From Syngnathus acus (lineage: Eukaryota > Chordata > Actinopteri > Syngnathiformes > Syngnathidae), in NCBI RefSeq assembly GCF_901709675.1, contig NC_051088.1, positions 11,635,693-11,699,692 on the forward strand: a stretch of DNA of 64,000 bases, given 5' to 3'. A program made the translations under genes and the position numbers. The notes beneath the pieces were generated by a model. The model was not told the DNA's origin, searched no databases, and saw only the letters and a program-made list of their open reading frames with translations. Shown here in pieces: positions 21,234 to 40,456 of the stretch (position 1 is the first letter of the stretch; the number at the start of each line of letters is the position of its first letter).

Positions 21234-21252
21234 TCTGCCATCTAGTGGTGCA
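21234..21252 (-). promoter_or_regulatory. Candidate CTCF site
   Basis: The minus strand reads CACCACTAGATGGCAGAC, which fits the CTCF core CCASYAGRKGGC. Same orientation as the site at 19015. Confidence 0.45.
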
Positions 21253-21288
21253 TGGGGAGATTACATCTTAAAGCTGCATAGTGAATAT

Positions 21289-21291
<3 letters not shown>

Positions 21292-21327
<36 letters not shown>
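21292..21327. repeat. (TA)n microsatellite
   Basis: About 18 TA units in non-coding DNA. Confidence 0.95.
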
Positions 21328-21329
<2 letters not shown>

Positions 21330-23319
21330 AAGTCACACCCACCTTTTCAACACAATTGTGTGTGTTTATTTCGAGGAGCCCCAGTTTGCTACCGCCCCCG
21401 TTCCAATTCTAGTTGCTCACTTGGAGAAAAGATAATTGGGGATAGTTGCCCTTATTATTGTTAATAGCGCAATTTAAGTTGTTATCATGGAGAGGACTGA
21501 CCTGTCCCACACTTGATGTCAGACATCGTTTCAGACATCTTTTTTTTCTGATGCACTCAGTCTCCTGAGAATATTATTCAATGTAATATTTTGTGTCAAC
21601 AGAATTCCTTGGGAGGTGAACAATCCCAGACACATTCATCGCCTTTAACGATGCACTTTGAAAAGTGGAATGTTAATGTTAAATAAAACATTTTACCTCT
21701 GCTTGCCACATTCTACTTTTGACAGGAGCCTTTTAGCCACATAATGGGAACAATATCACAACTGTCCAATCTGTGTGAACCGACATGTGTCTCTCCTACA
21801 TTACACTGACGGCTGAATGTCAATATTACACTGCATCATACTAATTGGTGAAAAATTGTGATTGTGATGTCACACTTGGTAGTATTAGCATTTTCTAATT
21901 CGGTTAGAGTTCCTAACCCTCCTTAACCCTCTAATTTAATCTAACCTTCTAATCTAACCATTCACAATGAAGTAACATCTTCTCTTAACTGATCATAGGC
22001 ACTAGTGGGCATTTTTACTTAGTACATCCAGAGATATTGCTAAAATATGCTGGACATGTACTTTTTGGAAGGAATCGCAATTTCTAGATTTCAGATGTTC
22101 TTGTTTCCATGAGAAAAATACGACAGCTGATAAAATAAATGGCTCCGAGTGTGCAATTGTCTTTAATTATGGCAACAATTTAAGCGAGCTCTACATTCCA
22201 GGGCCTCTTATGATTTTGCTGTTATGTGTCTTGGAGCCTGCGGAGTCATTAACACGATACCAATCTGACCAGTGGCTCCAGTCCGGGCCCCCCGCGGGCT
22301 CCTGAATGCAACCATCGGGACAAACAATCAATACCAGTGACAGATCCCCGTCAGAGAGAATGTAATTGCAGCGTTGTGAAGGATAGTGTGTCATTCTGTT
22401 AGAGATGCGCGTGGTCGAGGATCCCAAAACAGGGAAGCAGTGAGACAAAGCAGGATTCCACTCAAAAACAAGACTACAATCAAGCAAGGCACAAGGAATG
22501 AATGAATAAATAAATAAATACAGATTCCCAAAACAAACAAAACCGGGAATAGACTCAGAGACAGTAACATGGCAGGACACCGAGAGAAACATCAATGTGA
22601 CCAAGACTTAATTGCTTGAATCTTAATATTTAATTACTTTAAATTTTGAATTGCTTAATTGACCAATCCACTACAGATTGAAGTCCCCCCCTGGACAATG
22701 GACTTCCGAGGTTTCACTGAGTAAATCGTGTTGCTCTCTCTTTTTGTCTCCATCTCCTCGACCTGGAGGAAGAAAACAGTCTCCTAGCAACTGCTTTGTT
22801 TAGTCCTAGGTCTGTATCAGCAGGACTTGGACCGCCAAGGTTGTGTTTGGCGTAACCAACAGCAGCGGCGAAAAAATCCAAGGCATGCTAAAGACATAAT
22901 ATACAGGAGCCTGGCATCCTTTGCGCGCAGTCTGAGTGTCTGATCCTCTCTGCAGGTCGCCATGTTTGGAAGTGCTGACAAGCACAGAAGGAAGACAGAA
23001 TGCGTAGAGTCCGAGCCCAGTGCCTGGCTCGCTCTCAGGAGCTCTCATCCTCTTCACAGTCGGTCTCCTACTATGGTCTCTCATCCAAAGTGTGTTCTTG
23101 TGGTTTGTGTTTGGAGTAAAGTGAAACAGTGAGTAATAATCCACAGTGATATGGATTGATCATCTTGCTTTATTTGGATTCTACTGGAATCAAGAACGGG
23201 AAAAACCGAGCACACTTTATTGTAGAGAAAGTAGTTACCTTTCTCCTGAGGGTGAACCAGAAGCTCAAATGTAAACTAATATTTGTCTCATGGTCGTATC
23301 TGTAAATTACAAAGCAGGT

Positions 23320-23320
<1 letters not shown>
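21328..23320. other. Intergenic DNA, no gene recognised
   Basis: No supported gene. A minus-strand open frame at 22191-22604 looks like dispersed repeat sequence rather than a gene: it lacks splice context and shows no family motifs. Nothing else structured was seen. Confidence 0.5.
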
Positions 23321-23414
<94 letters not shown>

Positions 23415-23445
23415 AGGAAAGAAAGAAAGAAAGAAAGAAAGAAAG
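23321..23445 (+). repeat. (GAAA)n microsatellite, about 31 copies
   Basis: Tetranucleotide run with one interruption (GGAAA near 23415). It directly abuts the interspersed repeat that follows. Confidence 0.97.
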
Positions 23446-23760
23446 TTTATTTAATTTGCCCTAAATCACAAGCAGTCTCAAAGGGCTTCACATATACAAA
23501 ACAAATTGACAATTATTCTCAAAGCATCCCCTGATCTTAAGCTCCCAAGAGGGCAAGGAAAAACTCAAAAAACCTCTACCAGGGGAAAAATGAGAAACCT
23601 TGAGAAGGGACCACAGATGGGAGAATCCCCCTTTCAGGATCACCAGGCTGCAATAGACGCAGAGAGGGCACATAAAATACATAATATAAAAAATCAACCC
23701 TGATCTTAAGCTCCCAAGGCAAGGAAAAAAAAAAAAAAAAAAACTACTAAAAGAAAGAAA
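23446..23760. repeat. Interspersed repeat of a teleost type, fragment
   Basis: Contains blocks such as CACAAGCAGTCTCAAAGGGC and CCTTGAGAAGGGACCACAGA that I recognise as recurring in fish genomes next to simple repeats. CTGATCTTAAGCTCCCAAG occurs twice (about 23531 and 23700). The class cannot be assigned without a repeat library. Confidence 0.4.
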
Positions 23761-23761
23761 T

Positions 23762-23915
23762 AGTCGTATCATTTTATTTCATCGTATTTATATATTTATT
23801 ATAAATGTATTATTCATTTATATACATGTATTATTTATTCATATAAAGGCTGGTCCGCGAAAATATTTCTGACACGTAACCGGTCCGTGGCGCAAAAAAG
23901 GTTGGGGACCACTGG
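23762..23915 (+). mobile_element. hAT (Charlie-like) element, terminal fragment, copy A
   Basis: Ends in AAAAAAGGTTGGGGACCACT, the reverse complement of a CAGTGGTCCCCAACC-type hAT terminal inverted repeat. The whole ~150 bp recurs at 28846-28998 in the same orientation. No matching left end was found nearby, so it is a truncated copy. Confidence 0.6.
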
Positions 23916-23976
23916 TCTATACTTGTGAGCTGCTCCATAAAACCATATATACATACTTTCCATTCACAATGAGCAT

Positions 23977-24050
23977 GTGATCCATAGTGTAGTGGTTAAT
24001 GCTCTGGACTTTCACCCCTGTGGCCTAGGTTCAAATCCCATTGGGACCTC
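23977..24050 (+). repeat. tRNA-like sequence (tRNA-Glu type), probable SINE head or pseudogene
   Basis: Has Pol III box A (TAGTGTAGTGG, 23985-23995) and box B (GGTTCAAATCC, 24028-24038) at tRNA spacing. The anticodon loop would read CTTTCAC (anticodon TTC, Glu). The anticodon stem has two mismatches and the acceptor ends do not pair well, so a working tRNA is unlikely. Confidence 0.45.
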
Positions 24051-24240
24051 CAACATTTTTTCATAGAAAAAATCTGCAACACCGCTTCTCGTGTGCTGCC
24101 CCATATAACCATGCAGCTCCCTAAAGCTTAGGGTGAGGGCAAGTTTTAGCTCCTACAGAACGTGAACTGTAGGACCTCCATTCCTTGGAAAACATGTTGG
24201 AATGCGGCCCCGAGGACTAAAGCTTGACACTTGTGACCTT

Positions 24241-24716
24241 TGACCATGATATTTCCCTAATAAAGTGGCCTGTTATTAGGTACACTTGAAAATGGCGGTG
24301 TACCTAATGGAGTGTCCGTGTGATTCCCTCGTTAAGTGCACCTGCGTGAAAGGTTTTAGCTCCTGCAGAACGTGAAAATGACCAAAAACTTTTCACGCAG
24401 GTGCACTTAACGAGGGAATCTTGGAAAACATGTTGGAATGCGGCCCCGAGGACTAGAGCTTGACACCTGTGACCTTTGACCATGATATTTCCCTAATAAA
24501 GTGGCCTGTTATTAGGTACACTTGAAAATGGCGGTGTACCTAATGGAGTGTCCGTGTGATTCCCTCGTTAAGTGCACCTGCGTGAAAAGTTTTAGCTCCT
24601 GCGGAACGTGAAAGTGACCAAAAACTTTTCACGCAGGTGCGCTTAACGAGGGTCACTTGAAAAACATATTGGAACGCGGCCCTGAGGACTAGAGCTTGAC
24701 ACCTGTGACCTTTGAC
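24241..24716 (+). repeat. 236-bp tandem duplication with internal foldback arms
   Basis: Two tandem copies with a 236-bp period (TAAAGTGGCC at 24261 and 24497). Each contains an inverted repeat of about 31 nt with a loop of about 35-40 nt: 24322-24353 pairs with 24390-24420, and 24558-24589 with about 24622-24652 (arms start GATTCCCTCGTTAAGTGC). A MITE-like hairpin duplicated in place. No coding potential. Confidence 0.7.
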
Positions 24717-24718
24717 CT

Positions 24719-25070
24719 CATGGACACTACAATAGGTACACTACACGAGGTAAACAAAAGAAAAAAGAATATATAAATAAGAAAGTGTAGTGAACGATTC
24801 GGTGAACGATTCTTTTGAACAAATATTTTGAGTGAACCGATTCTTAAGATCCAGTTCGAGAACTGGAATGCACATCGCTAGTACAAAACAGTGCAGACGA
24901 CCGTGGGCTCCCAGGTCGAAATAGCCGACTGGATAATGACACGGGTTCTTGCTCGGTAAGAACTTGGTTCGATCCCAGGTTTGAGAATGTACTTTTATTG
25001 TGCAATTAACCCTTTATTTATTCTTTTTTTTTTTTTTACCTCGTGTAGTGTACCTATTGAAGTGTCCATG
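24719..25070. mobile_element. Foldback (inverted-repeat) element with a tRNA-like core
   Basis: Arms 24719-24752 and 25037-25070 are inverted and agree at 33 of 34 positions; looser A/T-rich similarity continues inward. Inside is a second tRNA-like unit with box A TAGCCGACTGG (24922-24932) and box B GGTTCGATCCC (24966-24976), plus GAACGATTC-type repeats at 24789-24850. It looks like a non-autonomous foldback or MITE; family unknown. Confidence 0.55.
24915..24985 (+). repeat. tRNA-like sequence (Arg-TCG type)
   Basis: Good box A and box B. The T arm pairs (CTTGG with CCAGG), and the anticodon arm pairs TTCTT with AAGAA around loop GCTCGGT (anticodon TCG). Position 33 is C instead of T and the acceptor stem pairs only in part, so it is most likely a tRNA-derived repeat and not a functional gene. 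Confidence 0.45.
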
Positions 25071-25338
25071 AGGTGTACCTACTAGGGGTGTAACGATTCA
25101 TCGATACACATCGATTAATCGATATAATGCTCTACGATTTATTGGCATCGATGCTAAACGTAAACATCGATTTATATCGCCGTGTTTGACCTCGGACATT
25201 AGACGCGACTTTATTTTGAAATCCAGTTCATTGTTGCTTGCTTCCTCTTTCCGGGAGCAGTACGCGGCGTGCTGTGTTGTGAGCAGAGCAGGCACGTGAA
25301 AGGGGAGCCGACAACTACGCGGCTCCTGGGCTGGTGCT

Positions 25339-25464
25339 ATGGCTAGTGTCCAAGAAGACGAGGAAATTCGCTCCCCTTTGGGCTTCAAGTCATTCGTTTG
25401 GAAGCACTTTGGATTCAAAGAAAAGATGGCTCAACGGACAATTAAAATTATTGTAAATAAATAG
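25339..25464 (+). pseudogene. Remnant of a BED-finger hAT transposase N-terminus
   Basis: A 41-residue open frame in copy 1 of the hAT-like element reads MASVQEDEEIRSPLGF and then KSFVWKHFGFKEK before drifting to a stop. The SxVWxxF pattern is the start of a BED zinc finger as found in hAT transposases. The rest of the finger and the catalytic domain are gone. In copy 2 the ATG is changed and the segment is deleted, so both copies are non-autonomous. Confidence 0.5.
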
Positions 25465-25817
25465 TTCATTAATGCACTTTAAAGTTAATGGTATTACAAA
25501 AAAAGAAAGAATATTCATTTTTCTTTACTTATATGAGAAAAAATATAGGAATTTGATAAAGTTCAGTGTTAAAATAAGCACTTTGTATACTACAATACTC
25601 TTGTAATTTCCTAAATAAAGAGTTTGCAGTACCTTGTTGATTTTGCGGATGAATTGTTATAAATCAGGATATTGTTCTATATCGATCGTAGCGCACTATA
25701 TCGTGATGTATCGTGAATGAATCACAGCAGGCTTTAAGATATCGGTGAATATCGTATCGTGGTTCTTTGTATCGATATGATATCGTATCGTTACAAAACC
25801 CGCGATTTACACCCCTA

Positions 25818-27041
25818 GTTTGTAACCCTAACCTTGATTTAAAACCCTAGTCGGAAACCCTAACCCTAGCTTGAAACCCTAATTAGCAATGGCAAAACTC
25901 CTTGGAAACCCTGGACGGAAACCCTAACCCTAGTTTTGAAAGCCTAGTTAGAAACCCTAATCTTAGAAACCCTAAAAGTAGTTTGAAACCCTCGTTGGAA
26001 ACCCTAACAGCTTTAAAACCTAGTTTGTAACCCTAAGCTTGGTTTAAAACCCTAGTCGGAAACCCTACCCCTTGTTTGAAACTTTAATTAGCGATGGCAA
26101 AACTCCTTGGAAACCCTGGTCGGAAACCCTAACCCTAGTTTTGAAAGCCTAGTTAGAAACCCTGATCTTAGAAACCATAAAAGTAGTTTGAAACCCTCGT
26201 TGGAAACCCTAACCCTAGCTTTAAAACCTAGTTTGAAACCCTAACCTTGGTTTAAAACCCTAGTCGGAAACCCTAACCCTAGTTTGAAACCCTAAATAGC
26301 AATGGCAAAACTCCTTGGAAACCCTGGTCGGAAACCCTAACCCTCGTTTTGAAAGCCTAGTTAGAAATCCTAATCTTAGAAACCCTAAAAGTAGTTTGAA
26401 ACCCTCGTTGGAAACCCTAACCCTAGCTTTAAAACATAGTTTGAAACCCTAACCTTGGTTTAAAACCCTAGTCGGAAACCCTGAGCCTAGTTTGAAACCC
26501 TAATTAGCGATGGCAAAACTCCTTGGAAACCCTAGTCGGAAACCCTAACCCTAGTTTGGAAAGCCTAGTTAGAAACCCTAACCCTAACCCTAACTCTAGT
26601 TTTGAAAGCCTAGTTAGTAACCCTAACCCTAACCCTAACCCTAACGCTAACCCTAACCCTAACCCTAACCCTAACCCTAACCCTAACCCTAGTTTTGAAA
26701 GCCTAGTTAGAAACCCTAACCCCAACCCTAATCCTAACCCTAACTTTGGAAACCCTAGTCGAAAACCCTAACCCTAGTTTTGAAAGCCTAGTTAGAAACC
26801 CCAATCTTAGAAACCCTAAAAGTAGTTTGAAAGCCTCGTTGGAAACCTTAAGCCTAGCTTTAAAACCTAGTTTGTAACCCTAACCTTGGTTTAAAACCCT
26901 AGTCGGAAACCCTAACCCTAGTTTGAAACCCTAATTAGCAATGGCAAAACTCCTTGGAAACCCTGGTCGGAAACCCTAACCCTAGTTTTGAAAGCCTAGT
27001 TAGAAACCCTATTCTTAGAAACCCTAAAAGTAGTTTGAAAC
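25818..27041 (+). repeat. Telomere-like satellite with a ~207-bp higher-order unit and (CCCTAA)n cores
   Basis: Built from AACCCT hexamers mixed with variants such as AAACCCTAGTTTG. The marker ATGGCAAAACTCCTTGG recurs with starts near 25886, 26091, 26299, 26507 and 26938, i.e. spacing 205, 208, 208 and 431 bp. Perfect CCCTAA runs lie around 26574-26596 and 26605-26691. Open frames here encode only Asn-Pro or Gly-Leu dipeptides and are not genes. Confidence 0.9.
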
Positions 27042-28019
27042 TAGGGGTGTAACGATTCATCGATACACATCGATTAATCGATATAATGCTCTACGATTTG
27101 TTGGCATCGATGCTAAACGTAAACATCGATCTATATCGCCCGTTTTTGACCTCGGACATTAGCCGCGACTTTATTTTGAAATCCAGTTCATTGTTGCTTG
27201 CTTCCTCTTTCCGGGAGCAGTGCGCGGCGTGTTGTGTTGTGAGCAGAGCAGGCACGTGAAAGGGGAGCCGACAACTACGCGGCTCCTGGGCTGGTGCTCT
27301 GGCTAGTGTCTGTCCAAGAAGACGAGGAAATTCGCTCCCCTTTGGGCTTCAAGTCATTCGTTTGGAAGCACTTTGTAATTTCCTAAATAAAGAGTTTGCA
27401 GTACCTTGTTGATTTTGCGTATGAATTGTTATAAATCAGGATATTGTTCTATATCGATCGTAGAGCTCTATATCGTGATGTATCGTGAATGAATCACAGC
27501 AGGCTTTATGATATCGGCAAATATCGTATCGTGATTCTTTGTATCGATATGATATCGTATCGTTACAAAACCCGCGATTTACACCCCTAGTACCTACCCA
27601 TATTGTCATATGTTTAACCAAATGTCTGATTTTTATGTTTTAATTGGCGAATAAAAAAACAAGGAATAAAACACCAGACAAGTTTTAACATAAATGTTTA
27701 TTTGAAAATAATAATAATATTAAAAATAAATTTCAAACCAGCAATCTAATGTGAAATTGCAGTAGATATATTGGATAACAATATTTCGGCGTATATATGC
27801 ATACACGTTATTTAAAAACTACTACAATTGTTATAAAATCAAGATTACCCAAAGAGAAGCATAATCTCCCCGTTGTTGCATAACGGCGCATCCCTTCATG
27901 CAATAAAGTTAGCCGTTAGCTTGGAGAAAACGTGCATGTGGTGTTTCAGTGAGTGGTTCTTTCTTTCCTTGGCAAATCGTAAATCTACATTCTGGCTTAC
28001 ATACTTCACGCCAGGGGAC

Positions 28020-28390
28020 GCAACACGTTCACTGACTGATCCGTTGATGCACGGGAAGGCAGTTCACCCATTGACTCGTTCACGAACGGGAAAGTCAGGA
28101 TTCGTTCCCTCACTGATCCGTTCTCGCGATGAACTGGAAATGCAAATCACTCACTCACTGACTCGTTCACTCACAGATCCGTTCAGTTGGTGAACGGGAA
28201 ATGCAAGTTACGTCATTTTCTTCTTCGTTTTGATTTACGGCGAGGTGGCACCAGCTTCAATGCGCATTACCGGCACCTACTGGTTGAAGTCATATGAACT
28301 GAAAAAAAGAACGTGATTCGTTCACTCTCGTTCACTGAAAAAAGAATCGTTCTTTTGAACGAATCGTTCACTCACGAGCCAACACTAACA
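28020..28390. repeat. Minisatellite-like GAACGATTCGTTC repeats
   Basis: Repeated motifs of the ACTCGTTCAC / GAACGATTC type, related to those at 24789-24850 and in inverse orientation at the right end (GAATCGTTCTTTTGAACGAA). Possibly the two ends of an older element that encloses the hAT composite; not proven. Confidence 0.4.
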
Positions 28391-28610
28391 GCAACACACA
28401 CATAAACTGAGTATGTGCCGATGCCACAACATGAAATCTCAAGATTCTCCGATTTGCCACGCATGCACGATTAGCAAGTGGCTGACCAGGCCTTGCGCAA
28501 ACTGACCTGTGGTTTGGCGATCCTGTTTACAATGCTCTCGGTATTTAATGTTAGACAATTTCCCACGGCACAGCTGAACATCTCTCACGGCACACTGGTT
28601 GGGAAACACT

Positions 28611-28654
28611 GGGCTAGGGTTAGGGTTGGGCCTAGGGTTAGGGTTGGGGTTAGT
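28611..28654 (+). repeat. Short interstitial TTAGGG-like tract
   Basis: GGGTTAGGGTTGGGCCTAGG-type sequence, in inverse orientation to the AACCCT array at 25.8-27.0 kb. It follows a hAT-like end (CACACTGGTTGGGAAACACT, about 28595-28614). Confidence 0.7.
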
Positions 28655-28845
28655 TAGTAATTAATTAATTCAGGTCAAGACGCTCGTCCCGGTCACGTGA
28701 CAAGTTTCCCCAGTCGAGCCCGCAAAGCCAGCAAAAACGAGTCAGAATTTATTTAGATTCTCTCCCAATTACATAAATAAAACATAAATTACATTAAATA
28801 AATAAAAAAATTAAAAAAAATGTCGTTTATGCTTGTTTGTATGCC

Positions 28846-28998
28846 AGTCGTATCATTTTATTTGATCATATTTATATATTTATTATAAATGTATTATTTA
28901 TTTGTATAAATCTATTATTTATTCATATAAAGGCCGGTCTCCGAAAATATTTCTGACACGTAACCGGTCCGTGGCGCAAAAAAGGTTGGGAACCACTG
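28846..28998 (+). mobile_element. hAT (Charlie-like) element, terminal fragment, copy B
   Basis: Nearly the same sequence as 23762-23915, ending AAAAAAGGTTGGGAACCACT. Only the right end is present. Confidence 0.6.
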
Positions 28999-29248
28999 TC
29001 TTAAGCAATCTTCTGTGACATGGGTGGAAAACAATCCTGGAACATTTAATGATTAGTACTGTTGTCACCCTAATATGTTGATAATTTCTGTAATAAACAA
29101 TTTTGCATGCATGTTGTCTCCATGACAATCCCTTAATTTAGTTCTGGCGTGGATTCTTCCCGAGGTGCAAGACGTACGCTCGACGCCGTCAGCCGGCAGG
29201 TCATCGAAGTAGAGGAATGTGCTAATCAAAGCTTTGTTAAGTCTCTCT

Positions 29249-29296
29249 CACACACACCCACACACACCCACACACACACACACACACACACGCATT

Positions 29297-29335
<39 letters not shown>

Positions 29336-29351
29336 TCACAAACACACACAC
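29249..29351 (+). repeat. (CA)n microsatellite
   Basis: Imperfect CA run with CCCA, CGCATT and ATTCACAA interruptions, in non-coding DNA. Confidence 0.95.
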
Positions 29352-29654
29352 TTCACAGATTGACAATGGGGCCCATTCATGCAGAGAGACTTGACTCTGG
29401 AGGGAAACACAAGCAAGAGTGTCTCTCAGCATTTGGACACATGTAATTGCCATCACTCAGTCTGTCTGATGCTGATAATGGCGCGATGGGAAATTCCTGT
29501 CAGAGCACTTTCGCAAGGACTTTTTTTTTTTTTTTTGGCAGGCTCCGTGTTCCACTGCGGGGCAGTCAAATGCGTTATGGCATGCACGCATAGCTGTCAT
29601 TAAACACAATTTGAAAAAAAAAACACACACAGCATTAAGACAATTAAAACAGTT

Positions 29655-29659
29655 TGCGT

Positions 29660-29743
<84 letters not shown>

Positions 29744-29754
29744 GTGTGTGTATG
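29655..29754 (+). repeat. (TG)n microsatellite
   Basis: About 50 TG units with few interruptions, 300 bp from a (CA)n tract of opposite sense, so the two could pair as a large hairpin. Confidence 0.95.
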
Positions 29755-30319
29755 TTGTTCCCTGGCGTCTGATGGGGCTTGTCTGTCAGTTGGACATGTT
29801 GGCGGACAGTCTCCACCCTCTTCTTTATTTTTAGTGCACTTTGAAACGACATGAAACTGAAGAGGAGTAAAAACATGCAAAGTGGGTCTCGCCTGAGTTG
29901 GTGCAATGTTCCTGCGGTTGGCGCTGAGGTCCAAAAAGTGTGCGCTTGGCGGACTGCTTGCATGCACTTTTTACTGCATTGATGCCAGGAAGGCTACAAA
30001 TTTTTAAAGACGATAAAACACTCATATTAACCTTCACTTTTGTATATTTGGAAGGAAGCAATGGGAAAAGAAGATTTGGAGTTTCAGTGGATGGGTTCTT
30101 TTTTTTTTTTTTTCATTTGACTGAGGCGCCCTGGACTTGATGCTGCCAGCCCAACAATATGCCAAACTTTCCTCCAACACGAGGAAGACCTAAAGAATCG
30201 AATTGAATGCAATATAACAGTGAAATCAAATATCTCTGTCTTGCCATGCAGGGAAGTATCACCAAGGCCAGTTTAGTCCAATTCAAACATAGCGGTGTAG
30301 TCACATGTTGTACAATAGA

Positions 30320-30928
30320 GTAAAAAGATATCAATTTATTGTTGCAGGAATCAAACAGTCAAATAGCACAAGGATGATACAGTTTGTCAAACATAAATAT
30401 TATAAAGTACAAACCTAAACAATTGTACGCAGTTATGATAAATTACAAATATATGGCAGGAATATAATAGAACAGTCGAGAATATACAGCATACCATCAA
30501 ATCAACATTACTGGGACATAAGATTTACCATGACAACCACACCCTTAATACACAATTTGATGCCATGTTGTCGCCATTTCATCATCAATCAATATGAACA
30601 AATTATGGGACTACATCGTTGAGAAATGAATTTAAGACTCAGTATGACTCATACTTGACGTTTGTTGTATGTTCTATGTGGGGTTTTAAAAACCTTACAA
30701 GACAATGACATGATGCACGTTCAGGTCATTTTACTGGTGAAGCAACACGAGTTTGTCCAAGAAGGGTGGCAGTGAAATAGAAAACACTTAAGCTCCGCCC
30801 CTTCCACCCACATGGCGTCGGGTCAAAAGTCAGCTTGGACTTGCTTGCGACGTCACGGTACTCTGATGCAGTGGCGCTCGTGAGCGGTTCGTTTGAGGAG
30901 AGCGTTAGCAGATTGCTGCTACGTGACG
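30320..30928 (-). other. c1qtnf12 3'UTR with poly(A) signal
   Basis: Follows the stop codon at 30931-30929 on the minus strand. An AATAAA on that strand lies at about 30337-30342, which would give a 3'UTR of about 600 nt. No other gene is seen here. Confidence 0.5.

Positions 30929-40456
<9,528 letters not shown>

Larger units (their letters stand above)
15509..21291. other. Intergenic DNA upstream of olfml3, no gene
   Basis: Contains the olfml3 promoter at its left end, without a clear TATA box. No convincing coding sequence on either strand; open frames are short and low in complexity. Features noted: a strong CTCF-type motif at 19015-19034 (minus), a poly-C run near 19322-19331, and poly-T near 20879-20898. 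Confidence 0.6.
25083..27589 (+). mobile_element. Composite hAT-like unit: two element copies around a telomere-like array
   Basis: The unit starts TAGGGGTGTAACGATTC and ends GATTTACACCCCTA, giving an 11-bp perfect terminal inverted repeat (TAGGGGTGTAA). It is flanked by a perfect 8-bp duplication, GTACCTAC, at 25075-25082 and 27590-27597, which fits the hAT Ac-type target pattern nTnnnnAn. Inside are copy 1 (25083-25817, 735 bp), a degenerate AACCCT array (25818-27041), and copy 2 (27042-27589, 548 bp) in the same orientation. The inner borders show no matching duplications. Copy 2 lacks an internal block of about 190 bp present in copy 1; the deletion junction has a TTG microhomology. Confidence 0.75.

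Noticed and set aside
26504-26771. Open frames with Asn-Pro or Gly-Leu repeats
   Set aside because: Translations of the AACCCT telomere-like array on the two strands; no start context or family.
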